Under the pieces are notes generated by a model, which was given only the letters and a program-made list of their open reading frames with translations, did no database searches and had not been told where the DNA came from. Source: Alphaproteobacteria bacterium (GTDB lineage Bacteria; Pseudomonadota; Alphaproteobacteria; Caulobacterales; Caulobacteraceae). Taken from it: 19,245 bases of DNA. This document shows, piece after piece, positions 1-6,891 of this stretch; positions within the stretch are counted from its first letter, which is position 1, and every line of letters starts with the position of its first letter. The stretch is taken from positions 1 through 19,245 of the forward strand of contig JAGWSE010000419.1 in the NCBI GenBank assembly GCA_028869395.1, read 5' to 3'. Made by a program: the position numbers and the translations under genes.

Positions 1-1
1 C

Positions 2-139
2 GACCCCGATGCCCTGAAGCGCTCGTGGCAGAAGTTCTACTTCCGCGGCGAGACGGCCGAAGGCGGCAAGGCCGACGTCCACGTCGCCAAGCGCCGGCTG
101 AAGGCGCCGGAGCGGGAGCCCGGTGGATCGGCGAGCTGA
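2..139 (+). CDS. 3' end of an unidentified protein (partial)
   Basis: An open frame enters from the left edge and stops with TGA at 137-139, giving the last 45 residues of a protein that begins outside the window. The visible tail is basic and hydrophilic (contains KRSWQKFYFRGE and VAKRRLKAPE) and ends in a flexible PGGSAS tail. I do not recognise a family from this fragment. It runs convergent to the alpha/beta hydrolase gene, with only 28 bases between the two stop codons. A short GATCC...GGATC inverted repeat (151-155 with 165-169) lies in that gap and overlaps the hydrolase stop. Codon choice is GC-rich at third positions like the neighbours, which supports real coding. Confidence 0.5.
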   Translation, partial: DPDALKRSWQKFYFRGETAEGGKADVHVAKRRLKAPEREPGGSAS

Positions 140-167
140 TCCCTTCGCCAGATCCTTGCGGGGGGGA

Positions 168-944
168 TCACCCCAACCGGCTGACCGCCTCCACCACCGC
201 CTCGGTCTTTTCGATCGGGACCATGTGTCCGGCCTCGGGAATGGAGACGAGCTCGCACCTGGCGACGCCCTTCTTGAAGGCGTGCGCGTAGACCGGTGGA
301 ATGAGTTTGTCGGAGTCCCCCCAGACCAGAACGGTTCGCGCCTTGATGCGGTAAAGGCGCGAGGCCAGGCCCCGCTCGGGAATTGGGAAGAGGATCCGGC
401 CGGCCATGCCGAGCTGGCGGGCGTTGGCGACCAGGTAGGTCTGCAGGAAGTTCGGATCCTCGACGTTGCGCCCGGCGGTCATGATCGCCGCCCCGGCCGC
501 CTCGTCATGGAAGAGCAGCGCCGGCATCTCGTAGGGCATGGTCGCGAAGAGGTCGGGGATCGGGTGATCGTCGTCCCACAGCCCAGCCGGCGCGATGAGG
601 GCCAGCCGCGAGACGTCGTTCGGCTGCACCGCCGCCATCTCCGCCGCGATCATGCCGCCCATGGAATGGCCGACGAGGATCGGATCCGTGAGTCCCAGGG
701 CCGCGACGACATCCCAGGTGTGCAGGGTGAAGTCGAGCATGTCCCGGATCTCGGGGCACTCCTCGGAGTCGCCGTAACCGGGGATCAGCGGCGCGTAGAC
801 GTGGTGCGATTTTGCGAGCGCATAGAGGAATGGGTCTTCGGCGGTGACGCCGCCGGCGCCATGCAGGAAGACGAGCGCCGGGCCCGATCCGCCCTCGAGA
901 TAGCGGACCGGCACGTGCTGGGTCTGGACGGTCTTCAGTTCCAT
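168..944 (-). CDS. alpha/beta hydrolase
   Basis: This 258-residue protein is a soluble, probably cytoplasmic alpha/beta-hydrolase-fold enzyme. The oxyanion-hole motif HGAGG is at residues 28-32 and the nucleophile elbow GHSMGG at 92-97 makes Ser94 the nucleophile. The acid is probably Asp212 in WGDSDKLIPP, and the base is His240 in EAGHMVP. Length and motif order fit the MhpC-like C-C-bond or ester hydrolases; the substrate cannot be read from sequence. It is the second gene of an operon: the flavin monooxygenase gene ends 13 bases upstream, and an AGGAGG ribosome-binding site overlaps that gene's stop codon, which implies translational coupling. The pairing suggests that the hydrolase acts on a product of the monooxygenase, which is inference. 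Confidence 0.9.
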   Translation of the reverse strand: MELKTVQTQHVPVRYLEGGSGPALVFLHGAGGVTAEDPFLYALAKSHHVYAPLIPGYGDSEECPEIRDMLDFTLHTWDVVAALGLTDPILVGHSMGGMIAAEMAAVQPNDVSRLALIAPAGLWDDDHPIPDLFATMPYEMPALLFHDEAAGAAIMTAGRNVEDPNFLQTYLVANARQLGMAGRILFPIPERGLASRLYRIKARTVLVWGDSDKLIPPVYAHAFKKGVARCELVSIPEAGHMVPIEKTEAVVEAVSRLG

Positions 945-957
945 GGGTCCGTCCTCC

Positions 958-2217
958 TCACTCGGCGGGGATCGGCGCGCGCGCGGGCGCGGCGGGGAGC
1001 GAGCCGGGAGTCGCCCGGTTCTCGATCGGATGGCACCAGAACCGCGTGTCGTCGGCGTATTCCGGGAAGACGTTGCGAAGCTTGGGCATCACCTTCTCGG
1101 CGAACAGCTTGGTCGAGTACATGCACTTCTCGGCCGGCATGTCGCCCACGTGCATCAGGCAGAAGATGTTGCCGACGCGCAGGCCCTTGGCGAGCTCCTC
1201 CATCCGCTGGCGCACCGTCTCGGGCGAGCCCGCGATCACGTGGCCGCCCTCGGTCAGGTCCTTCCAGGTCATCTCGGCGAAGCCCTTTGGCCGGCCGTAT
1301 TGCGACAGCGCCCCGGACTGGATGGTCTTGATTGTCCGGTAGCCCGGCGCGTCGGCGAAGCCCGGGTAGACGTGGAGACAGCGGTTGTAGAAATAGTCGA
1401 CGTGCGGCGCGTAGAGGCGCTCGGCTTCCTCGTCCGTCTCGGCCACGCAGATCGTCTGGGCGAAGCCGGCGCGATAGGGGCTGTTGTCGGGCGCGCCCCG
1501 CTCTTCCACACGCTTCCAGTAGCCGTCCATCAGGGCCTTGGCGCGGATGTAGCCGCTGAAGCTGAGGTAGGAATACGAGTAGGTGTTGTCGATGCAGAAG
1601 TCGTAGGTCTCGACCGAGCCGCCGCCCGGGATGTGGATCGGCGGGTGCGGCTGCTGGATCGGCCGCGGCCAGATGTTGACGTGCCGCAGCTTGTTGTAGC
1701 GGCCGTTGAAGGCGAACGGATCGCGGTTCGTCCAGGCCTTGATGATCAGGTCATGCGCCTCGGCGTACTTCTCCCGCGTCAGCGAGGGGATCTGGCCGTA
1801 GCAGAAGTTGGTGTCCATGGAGGTGCCGACCGGGAACCCCGCCACGAGCCGGCCGCCCGAGATGCAGTCCAGCATCGCGAACTCCTCGGCCACCCGCACC
1901 GGCGGGTTGTAGAGCGCGATCGAGTTGCCCAGCACCACGAGGGCCGCGTCCTTCGTCCGGCGCGCCAGGCCGGCGGCGATGATGTTGGGGCTGGGCATGA
2001 TGCCGTAGCCGTTCTGGTGGTGCTCGTTGACCCCGATGCCGTCGAACCCGAGGGTCGCGGCATATTCCAGCAGGTCCATGTAGCGGTTGTAGACCTCGTG
2101 GCTCTTCACGGGGTCGAACAGCCTCTGGTCGATATCCACCCAGACCGAACGGTTCTTCTCCCGGAAGTCGTCCGGGAGATAGGGCCAGGGCATCAGGTTG
2201 AACCATGTGAACTTCAT
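958..2217 (-). CDS. LLM-class flavin-dependent oxidoreductase (luciferase-like monooxygenase)
   Basis: This 419-residue protein belongs to the bacterial-luciferase-like family, TIM-barrel enzymes that use reduced FMN to oxygenate small organic substrates. Family features are the N-terminal strand MKFTWFNLMPW, the GFDGIGVNEHHQ segment (the conserved EHH motif), the GNSIALYNPPVRVAEEFAMLD block and the SGGRLVAGFPVGT block. The open frame extends 33 bases further to a GTG at 2250, but the ATG at 2217 is preferred because GGAGGA sits 7 bases before it and the extra residues (LEEAVPEERP) do not resemble the family. Substrate is unknown. A reductase supplying FMNH2 is not visible here. The gene leads an operon with the alpha/beta hydrolase and is divergent from the Nudix gene. 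Confidence 0.88.
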   Translation of the reverse strand: MKFTWFNLMPWPYLPDDFREKNRSVWVDIDQRLFDPVKSHEVYNRYMDLLEYAATLGFDGIGVNEHHQNGYGIMPSPNIIAAGLARRTKDAALVVLGNSIALYNPPVRVAEEFAMLDCISGGRLVAGFPVGTSMDTNFCYGQIPSLTREKYAEAHDLIIKAWTNRDPFAFNGRYNKLRHVNIWPRPIQQPHPPIHIPGGGSVETYDFCIDNTYSYSYLSFSGYIRAKALMDGYWKRVEERGAPDNSPYRAGFAQTICVAETDEEAERLYAPHVDYFYNRCLHVYPGFADAPGYRTIKTIQSGALSQYGRPKGFAEMTWKDLTEGGHVIAGSPETVRQRMEELAKGLRVGNIFCLMHVGDMPAEKCMYSTKLFAEKVMPKLRNVFPEYADDTRFWCHPIENRATPGSLPAAPARAPIPAE

Positions 2218-2262
2218 GGGCCGTTCCTCCGGGACCGCTTCCTCCAGCACGCCTCTGTCGGG

Positions 2263-2275
2263 CGTTCTCTGAACG
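2263..2275. promoter_or_regulatory. 13-bp palindrome in the divergent promoter region
   Basis: The sequence CGTTC-TCT-GAACG is a perfect inverted repeat lying 46 bases upstream of the monooxygenase ATG and 54 bases before the Nudix ATG, in the 112 bp space from which both genes are transcribed. It could be an operator for a dimeric repressor, but no regulator gene is adjacent. It does not match the alphaproteobacterial LexA site (GTTC-N7-GTTC). It may be chance. Confidence 0.25.
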
Positions 2276-2329
2276 ACGATAACCCATTGAGGCGCGACGC
2301 CAAGCGGCGATCGGCGTTATGAGCCGGCC

Positions 2330-2899
2330 ATGAGCGTCGAACTTCGCAAGGTCGAGACCATCTACCAGGGCTACTGCACCCTGATGATGGCGACCCTTTC
2401 CGCCTCCGACGGGAGCAGCTTCAAGCGCGAGATCGAGCACCACGGTCGCGCGGCGGCCGTCCTGCCCTTCGACCCCGAGCGCAAGGTGGCGATGCTGGTC
2501 AGTCTTCCCCGCGCGCCGGCGATCTGGGCCGGTGGGCCGCCGGAACTGGCCGAGGCGCCGGCGGGCCTGATCGAGAACGAGGACGCGGAGGACTGCATCC
2601 GCCGTGAGGCCCTGGAGGAGGCGGGCGTCAAGCTTGGGCGGCTGGAGCACATCGGCTCCCCCTTCTCCTCCCCCGGCCTGTCATCGGAGCGGATCGACCT
2701 TTTCCTGGCGGTCTATTCGGTCGCCGACCGCGTCGGCGATGGCGGCGGGGTGGCCGATGAGCACGAGCACATCACCCCGATGGAGGTCCCGCTCGACCAG
2801 CTCTGGGTATGGGTCGTGCAGCGCAAGATCGAGGACCTGAAGACCCTTGCCTTGATCTATGCGCTGCGCGTCCGCCGGCCGGATCTGTTCCCGGCCTAG
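2330..2899 (+). CDS. NudK-like Nudix hydrolase (nucleoside diphosphate-sugar pyrophosphatase)
   Basis: This 189-residue protein cleaves nucleoside diphosphates linked to another moiety. The Nudix box spans about residues 79-100, with REALEEAGV giving the metal-binding RE..EE..G core. The first Gly-to-Glu spacing is one residue shorter than the textbook GX5E. The same shortened box (AGLLDN-DEP...RKEA) is what I recall for E. coli NudK (GDP-mannose hydrolase), and the following SSPG segment and the GGGVADEHEHI stretch also resemble NudK, where GGGVEDEDIEV follows. Activity on GDP-mannose, ADP-ribose or a similar compound is therefore likely, but the exact substrate is inference. The ATG at 2330 lacks a strong ribosome-binding site. 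The stop lies 10 bases from the convergent nrdA stop. Confidence 0.85.
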   Translation: MSVELRKVETIYQGYCTLMMATLSASDGSSFKREIEHHGRAAAVLPFDPERKVAMLVSLPRAPAIWAGGPPELAEAPAGLIENEDAEDCIRREALEEAGVKLGRLEHIGSPFSSPGLSSERIDLFLAVYSVADRVGDGGGVADEHEHITPMEVPLDQLWVWVVQRKIEDLKTLALIYALRVRRPDLFPA

Positions 2900-2906
2900 A
2901 CGCCGG
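2891..2906. terminator. short hairpin between convergent Nudix and nrdA genes
   Basis: CCGGC-CTAGAC-GCCGG forms a 5-bp stem over the Nudix stop codon and the 10-base gap to the nrdA stop. There is no T-tract on either strand, so it is at best a weak bidirectional terminator. Confidence 0.25.
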
Positions 2907-2909
2907 CTC

Positions 2910-4784
2910 CTACTGGCAGGCGAGGCATTCTTCGTAGTCGGTCCGCTCTCCCGTCGAAAGCTCGACGACGGCCTGGGCTTCGCCCCCGGCGTGGGCGGCG
3001 CGCTGAACCGACTTGGAGCGCAGGTAGTAGAGCGACTTGCAGCCGCGCTCCCATGCCATCCAGTGGAGCATGTGCAGGTCCCACTTATCGACATCGCCCG
3101 GCAGGAAGAGGTTGATCGACTGGGACTGGCAGATGTCGGCGGTCCGGTCGGCGGCGAGTTCGACAACCCAGCGCTGGTCGATCTCGAAGGCGGTCTTGTA
3201 GACGTCCTTCTCGTCCTGCGTCAGGACGTCGAGGTGCTGCACCGAACCCTCGTTGGCGAGGATCGTATCCCAGACAGCCGAGGTGTTCTGGCCCTTCTCC
3301 TCGAGCAGACGCTCCAGGTAGGGGTTCTTCACCGCGAAAGTGCCGCTGAGCGTCTTGTGGCTGTAGATGTTGGCCGGGATCGGCTCGATGCCGGCGCTCG
3401 TGCCGCCGCAGATGATCGAGATCGACGCGGTCGGCGCGATCGCCAGCTTGTGGCTGAACCGCTCCATGACCCCGCGCTCGGCCGCGTCCGGACAGGGACC
3501 GCGTTCGGCGGCGAGGGTGCGGGAGGCGGCGTCGCACTGGCGACGCAGGGTCTTGAAGAGCCGCATGTTCCAGCTCTTGGCCAGCGCGCTCTCGAAGGGC
3601 ACGTTCTGCGCCTGCAGGAACGAGTGGAAGCCCATCAGCCCCAGGCCCACCGAGCGCTCGCGGGTCGCGGCGTAGACCGCGTTCTTCATCTCCGGCGGGG
3701 CGCGATCGATGAAGTCCTGCAGGACGTTGTCGAGGAAGCGCATGACGTCCTCGATGAAGGTCGGGTGGTCGCGCCACTCCAGGAACTTCTCTGCGTTGAC
3801 CGAAGAGAGGCAGCAGACGGCGGTGCGCTCTTCACCGAGGTGATCCTTGCCGGTCGCCAGCATGATCTCCGAACAAAGGTTGGACTGGCGCACCTTCAGG
3901 CCCAGCTCCCGCTGGTGCTGCGGAAGGGCCCGGTTCACGGTGTCGGAGAAGATCAGGTACGGCTCGCCGGTCTGCAGGCGGATCTCGAGGATCTTCTGCC
4001 ACAGCGAGCGGGCGTCGATCTCGCGGATCACCTCGCCGGTCTTGGGCGAGCGCAAGCCGAACATGGCGCCCTCCCGCACGGCTTCCATGAACTCGTCGGT
4101 GATCGAGATGCCGTGATGCAGGTTGAGGGACTTGCGGTTGAAGTCGCCGGAGGGTTTGCGGATCTCCAGGAACTCCTCGATCTCCGGATGGTGGATGTCG
4201 AGGTAGACGGCGGCCGAACCGCGGCGCAGAGAGCCTTGGCTGATCGCCAGCGTCAGCGAGTCCATCACGCGGATGAAGGGAATGATGCCGCTGGTCTGGC
4301 CCGCGGCCTTCACCTTTTCACCGATCGAGCGGACGCCGCCCCAGTAGGTGCCGATGCCGCCGCCATTCGAGGCAAGCGCCACGTTCTCGTTCCAGACGCC
4401 CACGATGCCTTCCAGGTTGTCCGGCACGGCGTTCAGGAAGCAGGAGATCGGAAGTCCCCGGCTCGCACCGCCGTTGGAGAGCACCGGCGTGGCGGGCATG
4501 AACCACAGGTTCGAGATGTAGTCGTAGATCCGCTGGGCGTGGTCGGCGTCGTCGGCGAAGGCCGTCGCGACGCGGGCGAACATGTCCTGATAGCTCTCGC
4601 CGGGCAAAAGGTAGCGATCTTCCAGCGTCGTCTTGCCGAAATCGGTCAGCAGCGCGTCGCGCGTGCGGTCGACCTCAACCTTGCGGACCAACTGCAGCTG
4701 CGGGCGCTCAGCCCGGGGCCGAGCCCGCTCGGCGCCATCGGCAATCCCAACCTTCGCCGCTTCACTCATCGTCCCCAAACCCAT
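2910..4784 (-). CDS. nrdA: class I ribonucleoside-diphosphate reductase, alpha (large) subunit
   Basis: The 624-residue protein reduces ribonucleoside diphosphates to deoxyribonucleotides together with a radical-bearing beta subunit (not in this window). Active-site residues are visible: Cys115 in LPISCFLN and Cys324/325 in AVCCLSSVN as the redox pair, the NLCSEI motif (Asn302, Cys304 for the thiyl radical, Glu306), the radical-transfer tyrosines 586-587 in SLYYLRSKS, and a C-terminal CxxC tail (EECLACQ) for thioredoxin or glutaredoxin reduction. The N-terminus has no ATP-cone (no TKRDG-like start), and the protein is over 100 residues shorter than E. coli NrdA. The start could be 4784 or the next ATG at 4769; neither has a clear ribosome-binding site. 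Upstream boxes suggest NrdR and CtrA control. Confidence 0.95.
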   Translation of the reverse strand: MGLGTMSEAAKVGIADGAERARPRAERPQLQLVRKVEVDRTRDALLTDFGKTTLEDRYLLPGESYQDMFARVATAFADDADHAQRIYDYISNLWFMPATPVLSNGGASRGLPISCFLNAVPDNLEGIVGVWNENVALASNGGGIGTYWGGVRSIGEKVKAAGQTSGIIPFIRVMDSLTLAISQGSLRRGSAAVYLDIHHPEIEEFLEIRKPSGDFNRKSLNLHHGISITDEFMEAVREGAMFGLRSPKTGEVIREIDARSLWQKILEIRLQTGEPYLIFSDTVNRALPQHQRELGLKVRQSNLCSEIMLATGKDHLGEERTAVCCLSSVNAEKFLEWRDHPTFIEDVMRFLDNVLQDFIDRAPPEMKNAVYAATRERSVGLGLMGFHSFLQAQNVPFESALAKSWNMRLFKTLRRQCDAASRTLAAERGPCPDAAERGVMERFSHKLAIAPTASISIICGGTSAGIEPIPANIYSHKTLSGTFAVKNPYLERLLEEKGQNTSAVWDTILANEGSVQHLDVLTQDEKDVYKTAFEIDQRWVVELAADRTADICQSQSINLFLPGDVDKWDLHMLHWMAWERGCKSLYYLRSKSVQRAAHAGGEAQAVVELSTGERTDYEECLACQ

Positions 4785-4827
4785 GCTCTCAAAGAGGAAA
4801 GGGTCAATCCGAACCCCAACCTCAAGC

Positions 4828-4875
4828 CCCCTACATGTTGTGGTGACTGACCGTCATACAACCCACATATGGGGA
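4828..4875 (-). promoter_or_regulatory. tandem NrdR-box-like operator upstream of nrdA
   Basis: Two sites resemble the NrdR consensus acaCwAtATaTwGtgt. The first, 4828-4843, reads CCCCTACATGTTGTGG and keeps the CwA and TwG cores. The second, 4860-4875, reads AACCCACATATGGGGA and keeps C.A and T.G at the same places but loses both w positions. Their centres are exactly 32 bp apart with a 16 bp gap, the three-helical-turn spacing typical of paired NrdR boxes. They sit 44-91 bases before the nrdA ATG. NrdR, when loaded with ATP/dATP, represses ribonucleotide reductase genes; that role here is inference from the sites. A TTGACG at 4898-4893 could be a -35 hexamer, but I find no convincing -10. 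Confidence 0.6.
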
Positions 4876-4931
4876 CACACAGCCTAAGGAGTCGTCAATG
4901 AGGCGACCCCATCGACCCCCAGGTTTTTTCG

Positions 4932-4947
4932 TTAACGACATCTTAAC
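4932..4947. promoter_or_regulatory. CtrA-type binding site (TTAA-N7-TTAAC)
   Basis: TTAACGACATCTTAAC is a perfect match to the full CtrA recognition sequence known from Caulobacter, and TTAA is rare in DNA this GC-rich. It lies 148 bases upstream of the nrdA ATG, in a gap where nrdA is the only downstream gene. A GAGTC (GANTC, CcrM methylation type) occurs at 4889-4893 between it and the NrdR-like boxes. Together these suggest cell-cycle-timed transcription of nrdA. Whether CtrA activates or represses cannot be told. Confidence 0.6.
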
Positions 4948-4980
4948 GCGCCGGCTCCGCCCTCGGCAGAGCAAGACTTT

Positions 4981-5027
4981 CGGCGGCCGCGCCGAACGCT
5001 CCGCTCACGAGAGTGTGAAGGCCGCCG
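4981..5027 (-). terminator. possible stem-loop downstream of the SLC13 transporter
   Basis: CGGCGGCC at 4981-4988 and GGCCGCCG at 5020-5027 are perfect 8-bp complements, and the inner arm begins directly after the transporter stop codon. The loop is long (31 bases) and no T-tract follows on the minus strand, so intrinsic termination is uncertain. Confidence 0.25.
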
Positions 5028-5028
5028 A

Positions 5029-6810
5029 TCAGGCCCGGAGGGGCCACACCAGGCTGATCAGGATCGATCCTACGACCAGGACGAGCAGGCTGAGGGGCGC
5101 CCCCAACCGCGGGTAATCGGAAAACCGGTACCCTCCCGGGCCCATGACCAGCGTATTGCACTGGTGCCCGATGGGCGTGAGGAAGTCGCAGGCCGCGCCC
5201 ACGGCCACCGCCATCAGGAAGGCGTCCGGATTGAGGTGCAGCCGATGGGCGAAGCCGGCGGCGATCGGGGCGAAGACCAGTACGGTCGGTGCGTTGTTCA
5301 TGAACGGCGCGCTGATCATGGCCAGCAGCATGAACACGCCCACCGACCAGATCGGACCCACCCCACCCAGCAGATGCGAAAGCCAGCCGGAAACGAGATC
5401 GGCGCCGCCCGTCGTGTAGATCGCCTCGCCCACCGGGATCAGTGAGCCGATCAGCACCAGGACCGGGGCGTCGAGCGCCGCATAGGCCTCCCGCATGCGA
5501 AGCCCGCCGAACGCCACCATGCCGACGGCGGCGGCGAAGAACGCGAGCGCCACGGGAAGGAGATGGAAGGCGACCGCGAGCATGGCCGCCGCCAGGATCG
5601 CAACCGGCGCCAGCGCGCGGCGGAATCCGCCGAGCCGGACTTCGCGTTCCACCAGCGGCAGCAGGCCCAGCGCCTTCACCACCCCCGGCAGACTCTTCTC
5701 CCCCCCCTGCAGCAGGACGATGTCGCCGGCGCGCAGCCGCACGGTGCTGAGCTTCTGGTTCAGGCGATAGCCGCTGCGGCTGAGGGCCAGGAGATTGACG
5801 CCATGCTGTCCGTGCAGGTCGAGCCCCTGGGCGGTCGCGCCGATCAGAACCGTATCCGGAGCGACAACCCCCTCGACGAGGAGCACGTCTTCCTTGGCTT
5901 CCTCGGTCGCCACGGGCTTGTCCGAGCGGGTCAGTTTGAGCTTGGCCCGCGAGATCAGGGCGTCGAGCGCCTGTTGCTCGCCCTCCAGGATCAGCACGTC
6001 CCCCGGCTGGACGTGGGCGTTCGCGTGCGGCCGCGCCTTGCGCCGGCCCTTGCGGATCAGGCCCACGACGGAGACGTCGTCCTCGACGAGCGCGTGGAGG
6101 TCCCCGATGCGCGGCTTGGACGAGCTCCAGTCGGCGGGCACCTCGACCTCTGTGACGTAAGGCTTCGCCTCCAGCGCCGCCTCCATGCTCTCCCCGCCTT
6201 CGCGCGAGGCCGGAAGGAGACGGTAGGCGAAGGTGAGGAAGAGGACGCCGACCACCGAAAGGCCGAGACCGACGGGCGCGAAGTCGTACATCCCGAACGG
6301 CTTGCCGACGAGATCCTGGCGCAACTGGCTGACGAGGATGTTGGGCGAGGTGCCGACGAGCGTGACGAGGCCGCCCAGGAGCGAGCCGAACGACATCGGC
6401 ATGAGGAGCCGCGCCGGGGGCGTACCCGTCCGCCGGGCCGTCTGCAGGGCGATGGGCATCAGGATGGCGAGCGCGCCGACGTTCTTCGTGGTCATCGACA
6501 GCAGGGTCGTCGCCACGACGAAGACGGGCACCTGCGAACGCAGCGTCTTCAACCGCGGGGCGATCGGCCGAAGGGCCGCCTCGATCACCCCGGACTTGGC
6601 GAAGCCTGCGCTTACCACCAGGGCCGCGGCGATGATCACCACGACCTCGTTGGAGAAACCCGAGAACGCCTTCGCTGGCGGCACGAGCCCAAGGGCGACG
6701 GCCGCAATCAGCGAGAGCAAGGCGATGAAGTCGTAGCGGAACCGGCCCCAGACGAAGCAGGCGACCGTGACGGCGACCAAGCCGAAGGCGAGGCCCTGCT
6801 GCGTGGTCAT
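5029..6810 (-). CDS. SLC13/DASS-family transporter with two RCK_C domains
   Basis: The 593-residue inner-membrane protein has a first hydrophobic half (about residues 1-200), two cytoplasmic TrkA-C/RCK_C modules (about 220-290 and 305-385), and a second hydrophobic half. The modules show the PGDVLILEG and AGDIVLLQGG turns typical of RCK_C. The GTSPN motif at 153-157 and the later TPIGHQCNTLVMGPGGY segment are the two paired signature loops of the DASS family, which moves sodium with dicarboxylates or inorganic anions such as sulfate. Substrate is not readable; RCK_C-containing members have been proposed for sulfate or thiol compounds. GGAGAG before the ATG supports the start. It is downstream of, and co-directional with, a double helix-turn-helix protein gene. 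Confidence 0.88.
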   Translation of the reverse strand: MTTQQGLAFGLVAVTVACFVWGRFRYDFIALLSLIAAVALGLVPPAKAFSGFSNEVVVIIAAALVVSAGFAKSGVIEAALRPIAPRLKTLRSQVPVFVVATTLLSMTTKNVGALAILMPIALQTARRTGTPPARLLMPMSFGSLLGGLVTLVGTSPNILVSQLRQDLVGKPFGMYDFAPVGLGLSVVGVLFLTFAYRLLPASREGGESMEAALEAKPYVTEVEVPADWSSSKPRIGDLHALVEDDVSVVGLIRKGRRKARPHANAHVQPGDVLILEGEQQALDALISRAKLKLTRSDKPVATEEAKEDVLLVEGVVAPDTVLIGATAQGLDLHGQHGVNLLALSRSGYRLNQKLSTVRLRAGDIVLLQGGEKSLPGVVKALGLLPLVEREVRLGGFRRALAPVAILAAAMLAVAFHLLPVALAFFAAAVGMVAFGGLRMREAYAALDAPVLVLIGSLIPVGEAIYTTGGADLVSGWLSHLLGGVGPIWSVGVFMLLAMISAPFMNNAPTVLVFAPIAAGFAHRLHLNPDAFLMAVAVGAACDFLTPIGHQCNTLVMGPGGYRFSDYPRLGAPLSLLVLVVGSILISLVWPLRA

Positions 6811-6825
6811 GCGCTCTCCGTAGCC

Positions 6826-6840
6826 AGACCCGCCGGGTCT
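6826..6840 (-). other. hairpin in the short gap before the transporter gene
   Basis: AGACCC-GCC-GGGTCT forms a perfect 6-bp stem with a 3-base loop, 15 bases upstream of the transporter ATG. It has no T-tract. It may attenuate read-through from the upstream regulator-like gene or affect translation of the transporter; it may also be incidental. Confidence 0.3.
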
Positions 6841-6891
6841 CCATCCAGCTTCTACAAACGCACGGAAGGCGCGATCGGGTTCGCGTCGCGC

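Noticed and set aside
123..2322. Long plus-strand open frames opposite the hydrolase and flavin monooxygenase genes
   Set aside because: They are rich in Arg, Gly, Ala and Val with no domain motifs, and lie antisense to genes with clear catalytic motifs. High GC content removes stop codons from the opposite strand.
2859..4850. A 663-codon plus-strand open frame opposite nrdA
   Set aside because: nrdA has every active-site motif on the minus strand; the plus-strand product is Val/Asp/Arg-rich low-complexity sequence typical of antisense translation.
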